A stretch of DNA of 64,000 bases, from NCBI GenBank assembly GCA_021292165.1, contig CM037876.1:36167075-36231074 (forward strand). The letters run 5' to 3'. Positions 1-10,972 of the stretch are shown here, piece after piece (within the stretch, counting starts at the first letter, position 1; each line of letters begins with the position of its first letter). This DNA comes from Shinisaurus crocodilurus. Its lineage: Eukaryota; Chordata; Lepidosauria; Squamata; Shinisauridae. The position numbers were made by a program, and so were the translations under genes. The notes under the pieces were generated by a model. It was not told the DNA's origin and did not search any database. It was given only the letters and a program-made list of their open reading frames with translations.

Positions 1-262
1 TTACTCAAAAGTAAGTGCAGGGCCCCTGATCCAGATTGGGACTGGGGAGAGGAGGTTTAATACTCTCTTCTCCAGTGCTGAACCTCCCACCGAAGACTGC
101 CCCCCAGCCCGCATGACACCAATGGGGGATTTTAATACTGCTAACTGCCACGCAGGGATGATTTTCAGGGGTGTTGCAGCTAAGGATAGAAGGATTAAAA
201 TGCTTCCGTGCATGCTGTGGTCCCAATCTCAATCAGGGCACCCTGCACTTACTTTTGAGTAA
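1..262. mobile_element. Non-autonomous DNA transposon with ~40-bp terminal inverted repeats
   Basis: Starts TTACTCAAAAGTAAGTGCAG and ends with its exact reverse complement. Similarity of the two ends extends to about 42 bp with a few mismatches. There is no coding capacity. The left target duplication cannot be checked because the element begins at base 1. Confidence 0.75.
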
Positions 263-2373
263 AATAAAAACAGAAAGAGCTTCCCATAGGCATCTGGTCT
301 ATCATATCCTATGTATTTAATGTAACAGGAAGCATGGCCCTAAGAAGTTGAGGTTTCAAAATTCTATTGTGAGGTCTATAAAACCAGAAATTACAGACTT
401 TTAAAATCTTCATAGACCAGTTTAGTATAAATGCTCACTTCTTTTTAGTCAGGTGCCAAATATATTTGGATGTGCTTTTATTTCAAATTTGGATAGAATG
501 CTTCAGAAAATGGCTGAAAGAACCATGGTGTCACCCAGTACTGATATTCAAGATGCAATCAAAATTGTTCAAGCATTAAAAAGGAGTTATATTAGTTATA
601 TTTATATATTATGGGGACGAGATCCACACATCTAACTTCAGTTATGGTCAGAAGCAAGGACATTGCATAGCATGGCTCTGAAAAAGAGAGGCATGTCTTA
701 ACAATAGTTTTGAATGATGTAAAACAAATAGCCTTCCAAGCATAATCACCACTTAGAATCTATCTCATCTTTCCCTTTAAGATTCTTTACTTGGGTCAAA
801 GTTAACTTCTATTTGTTTCTGCCCCTAGCAGCACCATGCCTTTGTAAAAGCACAAACCCCCCTGGCTGTTTCCTAGCAGTAGTTTTCCCCATCACCGTTT
901 TCTAGTTATAAGCACAGCAAGAATCTGGCTCACTGTTCCTACACCTGGCAGGAAAGAGGCGAGGGAAAAGTGAAATGATTAGGGTCCATATCCTTATAGT
1001 CCAAGCAACCCACCATGGTTACCAGAATGGTGGAGAGGCTTTTGGCAACCTCTATTATATGGAATAAGGCCAATTCTCAGAAACTTCACCATCAGCTCAC
1101 ATGGAATGGTTAGCCCTTAATCATTATCTGGCTTTCTTTACTGTGTAACTAAACTGCACAATTAAAACAGTAGCTAACACAGTGGGAATCCTGTAGAGAA
1201 AATATACAATCCTGGAAAAATAACACTATATTTAATGTATTCCCTAGTGCAGCCTTCCCTGACTCAGTGCCTTTCCGGGGGACTCCAGCTCCCATCACGC
1301 TCCAGCCAACATATTTATCAATTGGGAGTTGGCATGGTTGTACATCTGGTAAGGCCCACGACCTAGCAGGGCCCCAATGCTGACAACCTACGTCCCTGTC
1401 CCTTGCTCTTCCTTTTCCTCCTTGCCGTTGCTGCCTGTTTACCTCCACTCTCCAAGTGAGCAAGCAGTGACAAGAGCAAAGAAAAGGAGCAGCATCCTTT
1501 ACTTGTCTTGCCTTCTCCTTCCAGGCAGTGGTGCAAATTGACAGTGGCAAGGAGTTGAGCCCACTCAGGACAGCTTGGCTTAGACTGCCCCCTCCTCAAA
1601 ATTTGGAGTCAACACTGCCAGGGCTGTTGGAAAAATCAAAGAAAGCAGCATGGGGTGGTGAGGGGTAGGGGAGGAGGACACATCTCTCACCGTTCTGACA
1701 ATTGTTTCCTGGCACCAACTGGTGTTTCTTCTATTTTTACTATGATGCACAGATGTAAAGAGAAACAACTGGCATTCTCACCATGACAGTATGTTCTCCT
1801 TTGTATTTTCAGCTTTAAAATAAACAAACAAAACCCAGTTCAACTAATATTGTGTTCCCGTTGTATTACTAATTCTAAACTTACTGTATGTTTCTGGATG
1901 CTTGGAACATATTGCTATTTCAAAAAGGCAAATATAAGGACATGCATGGCTCCTATTTATAGAACTATAATTTGTTAAAATCCACCTGCCGTTTGCTTTA
2001 TTAGAAGCTCATGCAGATCTGACAAAAAAAACAGGTGGGGAAAGCTGGAAAACTTCTTTAGTGAAACTGTTTTTTTTTTAAATGCAGCAAACTACAACCA
2101 TTCTGAAGTATATATTGCTACCTAATAGCAGAAATTCTGAATTTTAGTGTACAGTAATGTGTGTAGCATGGACTATGTCTACTCAAATATTTCTTATAGT
2201 CAGTGAAATCATTTTTGGCTATTGCCTTCCTGCAGACACTCTCTACAACATGCAGGGTAAAAGCAGCTGATAAGCATAATTAGCTTTGACACTCTGTTCG
2301 ATTTAGTTTTGCGCTACGGACTAATTGCCTAGTCAGGGAAGGGGAAGTGTAACATTTTTGTTAATATGCTTAC
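1..2373 (-). other. COL25A1: COL25A1 intron (3' side, incomplete)
   Basis: Intronic by position, downstream in transcription of the 2374-2400 exon. Bases 1-262 are a TIR element (separate entry). Bases 263-2373 are mostly A+T-rich sequence without convincing coding potential; 1250-1620 looks like a decayed interspersed repeat but could not be assigned. No further Gly-X-Y exon was seen. Confidence 0.6.
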
Positions 2374-2400
2374 CCGAGGGCCCTGATCACCTTGATCTCC
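2374..2400 (-). CDS. COL25A1: COL25A1 collagen exon, 27 nt
   Basis: The minus strand encodes GDQGDQGPR in phase 0. The acceptor ends in ACTTTGCAG and the donor is GTAAGC. It directly follows the GPPGPKGEK exon after a 157-bp intron, giving a continuous triple-helix segment with charged GEK/GDQ triplets. In human COL25A1 I recall GEQGDQGPR at this position, followed by a non-collagenous stretch beginning MVFPKINH. I found no plausible exon for that stretch in bases 1-2373, so it should lie beyond the left edge. Confidence 0.87.
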
Positions 2401-2557
2401 CTGCAAAGTGGAAAGATGAGATGATAGTTTTAACACAGCATCTGTGTGCTAACCCAGCTCTCTCAAATAATCTCACATCATACCACTCCGATAGTCACCA
2501 GTTAATATCAGGAGGGCTTGCCTTTATTTTGTTAGTGTCAACAGCATGCTGACTCAC
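2401..2557 (-). other. COL25A1: COL25A1 short intron (157 bp)
   Basis: Separates the two 27-nt exons. It begins GTGAGT and ends GCAG on the minus strand. No repeat was recognised inside, unlike the flanking introns. Confidence 0.8.
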
Positions 2558-2584
2558 CTTCTCGCCTTTTGGACCAGGTGGGCC
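2558..2584 (-). CDS. COL25A1: COL25A1 collagen exon, 27 nt
   Basis: The minus strand encodes GPPGPKGEK, three Gly-X-Y triplets in phase 0. The acceptor is a T/C-rich stretch ending in TTTCAG, and the donor is GTGAGT. The 27-nt length (a multiple of nine, beginning with Gly) is typical of collagen triple-helix exons. It joins in frame to the 18-nt exon 32.6 kb upstream and to the next exon only 157 bp downstream. Human collagen XXV, as I remember it, has an almost identical peptide here (a Glu/Asp difference). The protein would trimerise as an extracellular collagenous ectodomain. Confidence 0.87.
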
Positions 2585-5458
2585 CTGAAAGAAAGAAAAT
2601 ATATTCATTAACAACTTGTTGATACTCTTAGCAAGCCAAAATGGTCTAGTTCCCTCAAGCATCATTAAGTGGTGGCAAACTTGTGTCTGGATTGTATTAC
2701 AGTTCAGCCGGCAGGCGGGGGTACATCTGACAAAATGCTCTTCCATCGAACAACAACAAACCTGCACAAAGAAAACTAGCATGTTGCGAAGGCCAGCTCA
2801 GACACAGCTTTACCACCTCAACTGCTGCTTGTGAAAACACACCATATTCGACTGTGAAAGTAGCAGGAATAAAATAATAGGAGGATCAACCAAAAGGCAA
2901 GAATGTCCAAAAATTAACCCTCCTAAAGATAAACCTATTTATCTCAGGGTGATGGATATGCTGCAAGCACATCAAAGGAGAAAAACAATATGCTCCATAG
3001 CTGAGTCATCATTTATTTAGCCCAACAGTCCAGATGGCACAAACAAATTAGCATTTTTAGGCTTGATTTTAAGGTGCCTGCTCCAGGCCACTTTGAGGCC
3101 AATTCAATGATAATTTACTGGTGTAGTATAATTTATGTTAAACACTGCAACTAAGCCAGAAGAGCATGTTCTACAAAAAATGAACAAGGATGTGAACAGT
3201 AATAGTAATGTAGTCGAGTCAAATTGAGTCAAACAGAATAGAATAGAAGAATAGAATAAAATAGTAATATAGAGCTTCTGAATAATTTGACTGACTTCAT
3301 TATGGCTATTCATCTTCAGTAATCTCTGCTTAGTGACTTGGACCATGAAATGCCTTGGCAAACATAGCTAATGGAGATTCACTTTTATGAATTTGTCATG
3401 AATGCTGCTGACACTTTTCCTACAACACAACAAAGGACGTGTTTCATTCTGAAATCTTATTCAGTGTGATAGCATAGTGCAACACAGTGAGCAAAGATAA
3501 GTTTCCTTTTCTGAGAATTTAGGATACTATTTCCTTCATCAATTTAGGAGTACTTGACAAACAAAATGCTAGTACTATTGTTTGCTAGTACTGGGATTAA
3601 ATCTATTTACCAGTGTTCAAGCCACTGTATTTTGCCAGAAACAGAAACAAAACTAGGTTTCCTGCTCTTCGGCATTGCTTGATGATCTAACATACATTTC
3701 AGATTACATGGTGTTGGTTCAGGTCCTATTTATACTATTATGGTGAATGAGGAAAAAGTAAGCCTGTCCACGGTAAGATGGTCATGGGAAGCTCAGCACC
3801 ATGTGCTAAGGTTAGCAGGGACTGGATTCTGACAGTTGACAGAAACTGCAGTGCAGAGTGGTTTTGAGAATGATTGATATAAAGATTTTTAAACATGCAT
3901 GGAATATTTTAAAAGCCACTGCTTTCTCAATAGGGTGCTGAATTAACATGTACATCTCACATTCATCATAGCTTGGTTCCTGAACAAAATTTATTAAGAA
4001 TTGATACCTTTTGGGTCATGTAATAGCAAACTGTGACTTTTTTCCTGACTGAATATTTGACTTGCCTCATAAGAGAAGTTTCAGATAATTTTATAATTTA
4101 TTGCCAACTTCAGGGGAGAATGTCCACCCATATTTAGCCAAAAGAACAGCTCCCATGCACAAGAAGGAGATATCAGCAGACTTGGGGCAAAAAATCTTAA
4201 ACACACCCAAAACAGCTTCATAAGAACTCAACGACAAGGAATGTTAACTGACTGAGAACACCTCTCAAGTGGGACAAGGAATGGAATGGAATAGCTGGAA
4301 AGGGAAAAGGAAGGAACAGACACATAGATAATTTTAAAAGGGTAGAATGAACTATTTCACTGTATGGATAGGTCAGCTCCTGGTTCACAATGAAAAGCTA
4401 TTTGTAAATTACACCAGAGACAGAAGTGAGCTGTCCAGAGAAGAAATGGTCAGAATGGAGAAATCCAAGATTTTAATGTACCTAGTATTAGGCACCAGAG
4501 TACACCCCCCCCCAAAAAAAAGGTAGCAGCAAAGAGAGGAGTTCACACTCTTTCTAACTAATTTCTTATTTAGTGTGAAACATTTTTAAAATTAACCCTG
4601 CTAATGCAAATTCTGAAGCAAATGCATTTCATTGTCTGTACTGAAGATTGGAAGGGGCTGTGTCTGAGACTGGGAGAAAGTGGCTTATAACAGCCCTGCA
4701 ATGTCATAAGACAGATAGACCAAAGCTAGCTGGAAACAAGGAAAAGTGGGTTTCCTTTACAGCTTCCATACATATCTCCACTATTTAGTGGGCATCAAAC
4801 TTGTATGTATGGCAATGTTTTCTTTTTTAAAAGGAAGAAAGTTTCAAGTGGTTACAAACACAGGCTAGTACAATTACTGTTTTTTTTTCTTCCTGCACAG
4901 TATTGCTCACTGGATGTTACAAAATCATATCTTAATTGGTTTTGTAGTTCAAATTTACCTTAATCTCATGAACAGACATTGGCAGGGAGATGTGCTGAAT
5001 CATGAGAAGTAATACAGAAAGTCTTAGGAGAGGAATGACCACAGTGTTGTGCTTCTTGCAATACTATTTTCTCTTGTGCCTCTTTGCGAGTTCTGAAAAT
5101 TAAGTGCTGCGGTTTTGTCTTTATTGAATTTGGCTATGTTTTTAGAAAAGCATTATGCTAGATGCTGCATAATGCCAACATCTTGCTTCGGATCATATCT
5201 GCAAATGCTCATAAAAGTTTTCGGTGGTCTTACACAGCTTTCATTTCTCTCACAAACCTACTTCCCCTACTTCTCTCCCCTCAGATTCTTAAAATGCTTT
5301 AGAAAAAAGCCTATTCTTTTGTTTTGATCTCAGCTTTCAATGCACTATAGTTTTCTTTTAAACTCCCAGTACAGGGGCAGGTGCTTCTTATCTTATTATA
5401 TATAAAAATGTTCCTGAATACATAGTATGTGCCAAAGCACATTTTTTAGTAATGTATC
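2585..5458. other. Intronic sequence, nothing recognised
   Basis: About 2.9 kb of A+T-rich DNA with short homopolymer runs (for example 4504-4520). No coherent ORF, SINE promoter boxes, TIRs or LINE protein signatures were recognised. Confidence 0.5.
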
Positions 5459-5569
5459 CATTTTGGTATAATACGTATTTAGAACCTACCGGTAGTTGAA
5501 ATTTAGTATATAGCATTCTTATTGCATAAATATTAAAAAATATTCATTCACCCCAGCATGATCCAGGAA
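5459..5569. repeat. Long flanking duplication of the LINE insertion, left copy (111 bp)
   Basis: Nearly identical to 8011-8115. It begins CATTTTGGTATAATACG and ends AGCATGATCCAGGAA. It differs from the right copy by a substitution near the start and a 6-nt CCGGTA insertion. Far longer than usual LINE target duplications (about 7-20 bp). Confidence 0.9.
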
Positions 5570-8010
5570 GTGACTGTGGAGGCCAATTCTAGATCCACAG
5601 CTTCCCACAGTGAGGACACAGGCCACCAGATAGAAGATGGTCCTGTAAAGGATTCATTTGACGTGCCTTTCGCTTAGCACGTTTCTCCCTTTCACCTTGC
5701 ACTCGGGCCTCTTCAAAGTCCATGGAACCTTTGTGAAAGGCCAACCTCCATCTAGATCGTTCATGGGCCAGAGCTTCCCAGCCCTCGATGTCTATATTGC
5801 ATTTTTTTAGATTAGCCTTATGAACATCTTTAAACCTCTTATATTGACCACCGATATTCCGCTTTCCATCCTTGAGTTGGGAGTAAAGTAACTGCTTTGG
5901 GAGACGGCAGTCAGGCATTCGAACAACATGACCGGTCCACTGAAGTTGGCGTTGAAGGATCATTTTTTCAATGCTAGTAGTCTTTGCTTCTTCCAGTACA
6001 CTGACATTTGTTCGCCTATCTTCCCAAGTAATTTGCAGGATTTTCCGGAGGCAACGTTGATGAAACCTTTCAAGGAGGTGGAAGTGACGTTTATAGATAG
6101 TCCATGTTTCGCAGGCATACAATAAAGTTGGTAATACAATGGCTTCATAAACCAGTGTTTTGGTCTTCTTACAAATATCCCGATCCTCGAACACTCTATG
6201 TTTCATTCGAGAAAATGCGGCACTTGCGGAGCTCAGACGATGCTGGATTTCACTGTCGATGTTAGCTGTAACAGAAAGATAGCTGCCAAGATAGAGAAAA
6301 TGATCGACATTTTCCAGTATTGTCCCGCCAAGCTGGATAGACGGTATCACCAAAGGATTGGCTTGCACTTGCTGATGAAGCACTTTGGTTTTTTTGATGT
6401 TAAGTGAGAGACCAAGTTTTTCGTATGCTTCTGCAAAAGCATTTAGGATAGTTTGGAGATCATCCTCTGAATGTGCGGAGACCACATTATCATCAGCATA
6501 CTGAAGTTCCACAACGGAGGTTGTAATTACCTTACTTTTTGCTTTCAGCCTGCTGAGATTAAAAAGCTTTCCATCTGTTCGATATATAATTCCCACACCG
6601 GTGGGAAGTTTCCCCTTGACAAGATGTAAAACCATGGCGATGAAAATGGCAAATAATGTTGGGGCGATAACACATCCCTGTTTAACACCTGATCCCACTT
6701 TAAATGGAGCACCATGAGAGCCGTTGTTGTCCAAAACCGTTGCCGTCATGTTGTCATGGAGAAGTCGCAAGATATTCACAAATTTATTGGGGCATCCAAT
6801 TTTCATAAGGATAGTCCAGAGAGCTGTACGGTCTACAGTATCAAAGGCCTTAGCCAAATCAATAAATGCCATATAAAGGGGTTGATTTTGCTCCCGGCAT
6901 TTTTCTTGGAGCTGACGTGCAGTAAAAATCATGTCTACTGTCCCTCTAGAGGGGCGGAAACCATACTGAGTTTCAGGGAGGATCTCTTCTGAAATAGATA
7001 GAAGACGGTTTGCGAGAATCCTAGCAAATATTTTACCTGCGGTTGCTAAGAGAGAAATGCCCCGATAGTTTCCACAGTCTGTTCTATCACCCTTCTTAAA
7101 GAGGGTGATAATTATGGCATCCCTGAAGTCTTCTGGGATCTCTTCTCTTATCCAGATTTTTTCGATGAGTTTATGAAGATGTTGTACAAGTTCGGGGCCC
7201 CCTTCTTTAAAGATTTCAGCAGGAATCCCATCTGGTCCACTAGCTTTGTTGTTCTTCATTTGATTAATGGCTTTTTTTACTTCATCCAAAGTGGGGAGTA
7301 TTGCAAGTTCCTCTTTAATTTGTTTTTGCGGGATTTGCGAAAAAATCTCATTATCCACCTTAGATTTACGATTTAAAAGGTCATAATAGTGCTCTTTCCA
7401 ACGCAGTGCAATAGACTCTTTGTCTTTTAAGAGTTTGGTGCCATCTTTTGATTGTAAAGGGTTTGTACCATAGGTTTTTGGTCCATAAATGGCCCTTGTG
7501 GCCTTAAAAAAGCCCCGTGCATCATGAGATTCTGCAAGTTGTTGAATTTCTTCAGCTTTCTTTTTCCACCAAGCGTTCTTAAGTTCTCTTGTTCTTCTTT
7601 GGACCTCAGCCTTTGCGCTAGCGTAGGTTTTTTTCTTGGCAGCGCAGTTAATATCATTTTGCCATATTTGGAAGGCTTTCCTTTTTTGGTCAATTATATA
7701 TTTAATCTCATTGTCATTTTCATCAAACCAATCCTGATGTTTCTTAGTTTCATATCCAATAGTTTGTTCACAAGCTGCAGTAATGGAGGTTTTCAGCTTA
7801 GACCAATGGTCCTCAATGTTGTCAGGAGGTTCCGTAGGTAGATGTTCCTTAAGAAGTGATTGAAGACGAGTTTGCTTAATAGGATCTTGAAGGACTTGGA
7901 TGTTCATTTTACGCCTTGGTTTCCTTCCTTGAAGCCTACGTTGGGGAGCAATGTTGATAACCATTGTGGACCGGATTAGTCGGTGGTCTGTCCAGCAGTC
8001 GTCCAGCAGA
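5570..8010 (-). mobile_element. Non-LTR retrotransposon insertion, truncated at both ends
   Basis: A 2,441-bp insertion on the minus strand bounded by a ~105-bp direct duplication. The 5' end begins inside the apurinic-like endonuclease: upstream of the ORF's first Met the frame stays open and reads DCWTDHRL, the usual end of that domain. The 3' end stops right after the coding region. The related copy at 59.4 kb continues about 120 bp further into a 3' UTR, so this copy also lacks its 3' tail. Clade is uncertain: RTE/I-like by overall look, not CR1 or L1. Confidence 0.85.
5589..7964 (-). CDS. LINE reverse transcriptase, open 791-codon frame (endonuclease-truncated)
   Basis: Encodes the reverse transcriptase that copies LINE RNA at the target site; this is transposon sequence, not a host gene. 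Visible parts are a basic, helical N-terminal linker (about 1-230); RT fingers with SGPDGIPAE (242-250) and GNYRGISLL (298-306); motif A FIDLAKAFD (367-375); motif B GVKQGC (426-431); catalytic YADD (489-492); then a basic C-terminal region (about 590-740). The frame ends just after CPHCGK, which looks like the first half of a C2H2 finger. The second half (SRIGLHSH) lies in another frame beyond the stop, so a small frameshift has cut the finger. The N-terminal endonuclease is missing except its last residues, and the first Met is simply the first in frame. No other stop interrupts the RT, implying a young copy. Confidence 0.85.
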   Translation of the reverse strand: MVINIAPQRRLQGRKPRRKMNIQVLQDPIKQTRLQSLLKEHLPTEPPDNIEDHWSKLKTSITAACEQTIGYETKKHQDWFDENDNEIKYIIDQKRKAFQIWQNDINCAAKKKTYASAKAEVQRRTRELKNAWWKKKAEEIQQLAESHDARGFFKATRAIYGPKTYGTNPLQSKDGTKLLKDKESIALRWKEHYYDLLNRKSKVDNEIFSQIPQKQIKEELAILPTLDEVKKAINQMKNNKASGPDGIPAEIFKEGGPELVQHLHKLIEKIWIREEIPEDFRDAIIITLFKKGDRTDCGNYRGISLLATAGKIFARILANRLLSISEEILPETQYGFRPSRGTVDMIFTARQLQEKCREQNQPLYMAFIDLAKAFDTVDRTALWTILMKIGCPNKFVNILRLLHDNMTATVLDNNGSHGAPFKVGSGVKQGCVIAPTLFAIFIAMVLHLVKGKLPTGVGIIYRTDGKLFNLSRLKAKSKVITTSVVELQYADDNVVSAHSEDDLQTILNAFAEAYEKLGLSLNIKKTKVLHQQVQANPLVIPSIQLGGTILENVDHFLYLGSYLSVTANIDSEIQHRLSSASAAFSRMKHRVFEDRDICKKTKTLVYEAIVLPTLLYACETWTIYKRHFHLLERFHQRCLRKILQITWEDRRTNVSVLEEAKTTSIEKMILQRQLQWTGHVVRMPDCRLPKQLLYSQLKDGKRNIGGQYKRFKDVHKANLKKCNIDIEGWEALAHERSRWRLAFHKGSMDFEEARVQGEREKRAKRKARQMNPLQDHLLSGGLCPHCGKLWI

Positions 8011-8115
8011 CATTTTGGTATATTACGTATTTAGAACCTAGTTGAAATTTAGTATATAGCATTCTTATTGCATAAATATTAAAAAATATTCATTCACCCC
8101 AGCATGATCCAGGAA
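8011..8115. repeat. Long flanking duplication of the LINE insertion, right copy (105 bp)
   Basis: Direct repeat of 5459-5569 lying immediately beyond the 5'-truncated end of the LINE. It marks the other boundary of the 2.44-kb insertion. Confidence 0.9.
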
Positions 8116-8518
8116 ACAGCAAGGGACTGCTCAGTTTACAGCAAATGATATCCTCACTCACCAGAGGCCTTCCTCTGTGTGACATGCCCTCTCCTCCCAC
8201 TAATTTCAGTGGCTTTACCCTTTATATAGCTTTGCCAACCATTAGGCATAAAAGCAAGGGAAACCTATCCTATGTTCATTCTGAAGTCTCATGCATCTGT
8301 ATCTTCTGCTTCTAGCAAGGCTTATATTTTCTTTTCTACTGCATTTAATTGAAAGACATACAACTAAAGTTCTAATGTAGTTTATATGGCTTTTTAACTC
8401 CATCCCCACACCTTCTGGGGAAGCGTATGTGTGTGGGGTGTGTGTGAAGAATTCTCATAATATCCAAGGAGAGAGAGAAGTAAGGTACAGTGCAAATGTT
8501 ATTGTTTTGAACAGCACT
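8116..8518. other. Intronic sequence, nothing recognised
   Basis: Between the LINE flank and the next TIR element. A short GT-rich patch lies near 8430-8446. No coding or repeat structure was identified. Confidence 0.45.
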
Positions 8519-8525
8519 TTGCTCA

Positions 8526-8930
8526 GGGCCTAACTACATGTGATGCTATGTGATAATTATTTTTAAAAATTAAATACCAGGTATGGAGGCAAGATGATAA
8601 TAATCAGCACCACAGTGCATGGGGAGGGAGAATTTAAGCATTTATTCTCCAACCATGATCTCAGTAAAATTGCATGTGCACACACACACCAGTGTGGCAA
8701 TTAGCATTCAGAAAAAAACTTCCATTGGTGCAAACAGGTTTTTTCTTAATACTAATTGCTGCATGCTGAGGGGCATTTTTTTTACTGATAACACAGGTAG
8801 GAAGAAGGCTTAAGCTTCCCCTCCCTATGCACTGCAGTGCCGATGACTATCCCCCATCCCTGGCATTTATATAAAAACAAAACCAGTGTGATTGATAATC
8901 ACAGTGTTAGCGTTACGCCTAGTTAGGCCC
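8526..8930. mobile_element. Non-autonomous TIR transposon (405 bp)
   Basis: Ends are imperfect inverted repeats (GGGCCTAACTACATGTGATG against the complement of the right end). A 7-bp direct duplication TTGCTCA flanks it at 8519-8525 and 8931-8937. No ORF. Probably hAT-like given the duplication length. Confidence 0.75.
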
Positions 8931-9365
8931 TTGCTCAGATACACACATAGGACCAAAAGCACTGGTTTCACTTTCAATCTTGAAACATTTCATGACATTC
9001 CTAGGTGACTGGAGCCCTTTTCAGGTGTTCTCACTCAGCAATTGGTTCGTAGGGGCCATGGCCACAAGGCAGACCAGAAGGAAAACTTTCTCTTTTTCCC
9101 TCTGGTCTGCCTAAGGCCTATCTAAACAGGCCTTCGCTGCGGCTTCAGCATTCGGCTGGGAAGGAATTTTACCTTCATTCCTATTGGCAATATGATGCAG
9201 GGATTTTGCCTTCCCCAGTGCAAGATTATTTTCTATTGTAAATACGTTGATCTGTACTGTAGGTAAACTCTTCTATGTATGCATGATAGGAATTGGGCTG
9301 GATCAATTGGTGAGGGGGAGCAGGATTAGGCTCCCCACTCCCCCATGGTGGGGATCCCCTTAAAG

Positions 9366-10279
9366 CAGTGATGGCGAACCTATGGCACGGGTGGCACAGC
9401 TGGCACGCAGGGACCTCTCTGTGGGCACTCTAGCCATTGGTCACCAGATCGTGAAAATACTGTCCCCTTCTGCAAAACACTAATGATCTTGTTCTTTCTC
9501 ACAGTGTGGAACAGAATGATTTTATTCTAGAATTCCTGTTACAGAATTCTTTTCTACATTGTTATCACATTTAAAAGATTTTGAAGAATGATGCACAGAG
9601 CATGGCTTGGATGTAAAGCCCTAACAGTTGACCTGAGTGCTGCATGTGTTGCTCTCAAACTAACAGAGTATGAGCCAAGGTTTGACAAATTATCAGCATG
9701 CATGCAATAGCAAAAATCACATTAATTGTGTAAAAGCATGCCCAATGCAAACTTTTACCTAATGCAGTGTTTGCAGTCCAAGACATAAAGTGTTTAAAAT
9801 GTGTTAAGCACGTTTAGTTTTCTTGTTTATCTTGCTCATTCTAGTACAGGTTGACTTTTACTTTTACTAACCCGACACCTTTAGAAGCAGGGAAAGGACC
9901 CGGAGTAAAGCTTGCCCCATACAATTTCAGTCTGGCATATAATCATATTACAAGTTGAGAATCCCTTATCCAAAAATACATGTGCCTAATTATTTAAAAA
10001 GTTTTTATAAATTCCCTTCAGGCTATGTGTACAAAATAATAATAATTTTTTGAGTTGATTTTTTTTCAACAAAAAACTGTTGTATCATTGAAAGCTCTGT
10101 TATTGTGTTTTTCTTTTAAGACAAAAGATGTTAATTAGTTTGGACAACTGTATGAGTTGTTTTTCTAAAACTAAAACCTCGGTATTCAGGTTTAATTGCA
10201 GTGTTGGCACTTTGAAATAAATATGTTGGTTTTGTGTTGCAGTTTGGGCACTTGGGCTCAAAAAGGTTCACCATCACTG
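9366..10279 (+). mobile_element. hAT-superfamily non-autonomous element, copy A (914 bp)
   Basis: Begins CAGTGATGGCGAACC and ends with its near reverse complement, GGTTCACCATCACTG. A perfect 8-bp target duplication CCTTAAAG lies at 9358-9365 and 10280-10287, diagnostic of hAT transposition. The interior is A+T-rich with no transposase frame, so it needed a transposase in trans. It is roughly 90-95% identical by eye to the inverted copy at 15.1 kb. Confidence 0.93.
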
Positions 10280-10287
10280 CCTTAAAG

Positions 10288-10937
10288 GATCTTGGAGGAT
10301 GTGCACCAAGAGCAGCCTGGCATGGGGGCTGCAAATGGCCACATCCAGGATGGTGAAAAGGGGCTCACATTAGCGGTAGAATTTTTAAAATGTGCACATT
10401 CATTGCTGTCACACAATTTAACATCACATCTAGTTTGTCTCAAAGAAGTGCCCTAGTCCAGCATTTTTTCAAGATTTCAGCTGGCACTAGTTTATCCACA
10501 AGCAATTGGCCAATGACCCACTAGTGGACCACAAACTATGTTTGATCTCGTCTGTTTTAGGAAGATATCTAAATGCTGAAATGTGTTCTCTGGGTTAACG
10601 GGAGAAGTTTGTTTTCAACTTAATACTTCGCCAAATCTTTGGCAGTCCCAGTTACTAGTCCCTCTAGAAGTGTTTCGCTCATTAGGCATGCTTACTGTGA
10701 TTATATGAACCCCTTGTTCACTGAAGCTTAAACAAGTATACCCATTTCCTGTTGTCAGATACTGGAAAGCATGCCAATAGGATTCAATAGCAGGAAGAAG
10801 TTCAATTGACTAGGGTATAGTATTATTATTGATAATATATATTCATGGCAGTCATCAGAAATGACTACATTGAAATTCAGGAAGCAGAACAATAAATCAA
10901 CCAGCCACAAAGCTGCATGAGTGAGAGAAGGAGGGAG

Positions 10938-10972
<35 letters not shown>

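Noticed and set aside
1149..1550. 133-codon minus-strand frame
   Set aside because: No family resemblance, lies over repeat-like sequence, and lacks splice or conservation evidence.
2374..2584. Assignment of the collagen exons to COL13A1 or COL23A1
   Set aside because: These relatives share short Gly-X-Y exons, but the peptide order GQPGPQ-GPPGPKGEK-GDQGDQGPR fits COL25A1 best from memory; not excluded without a search.
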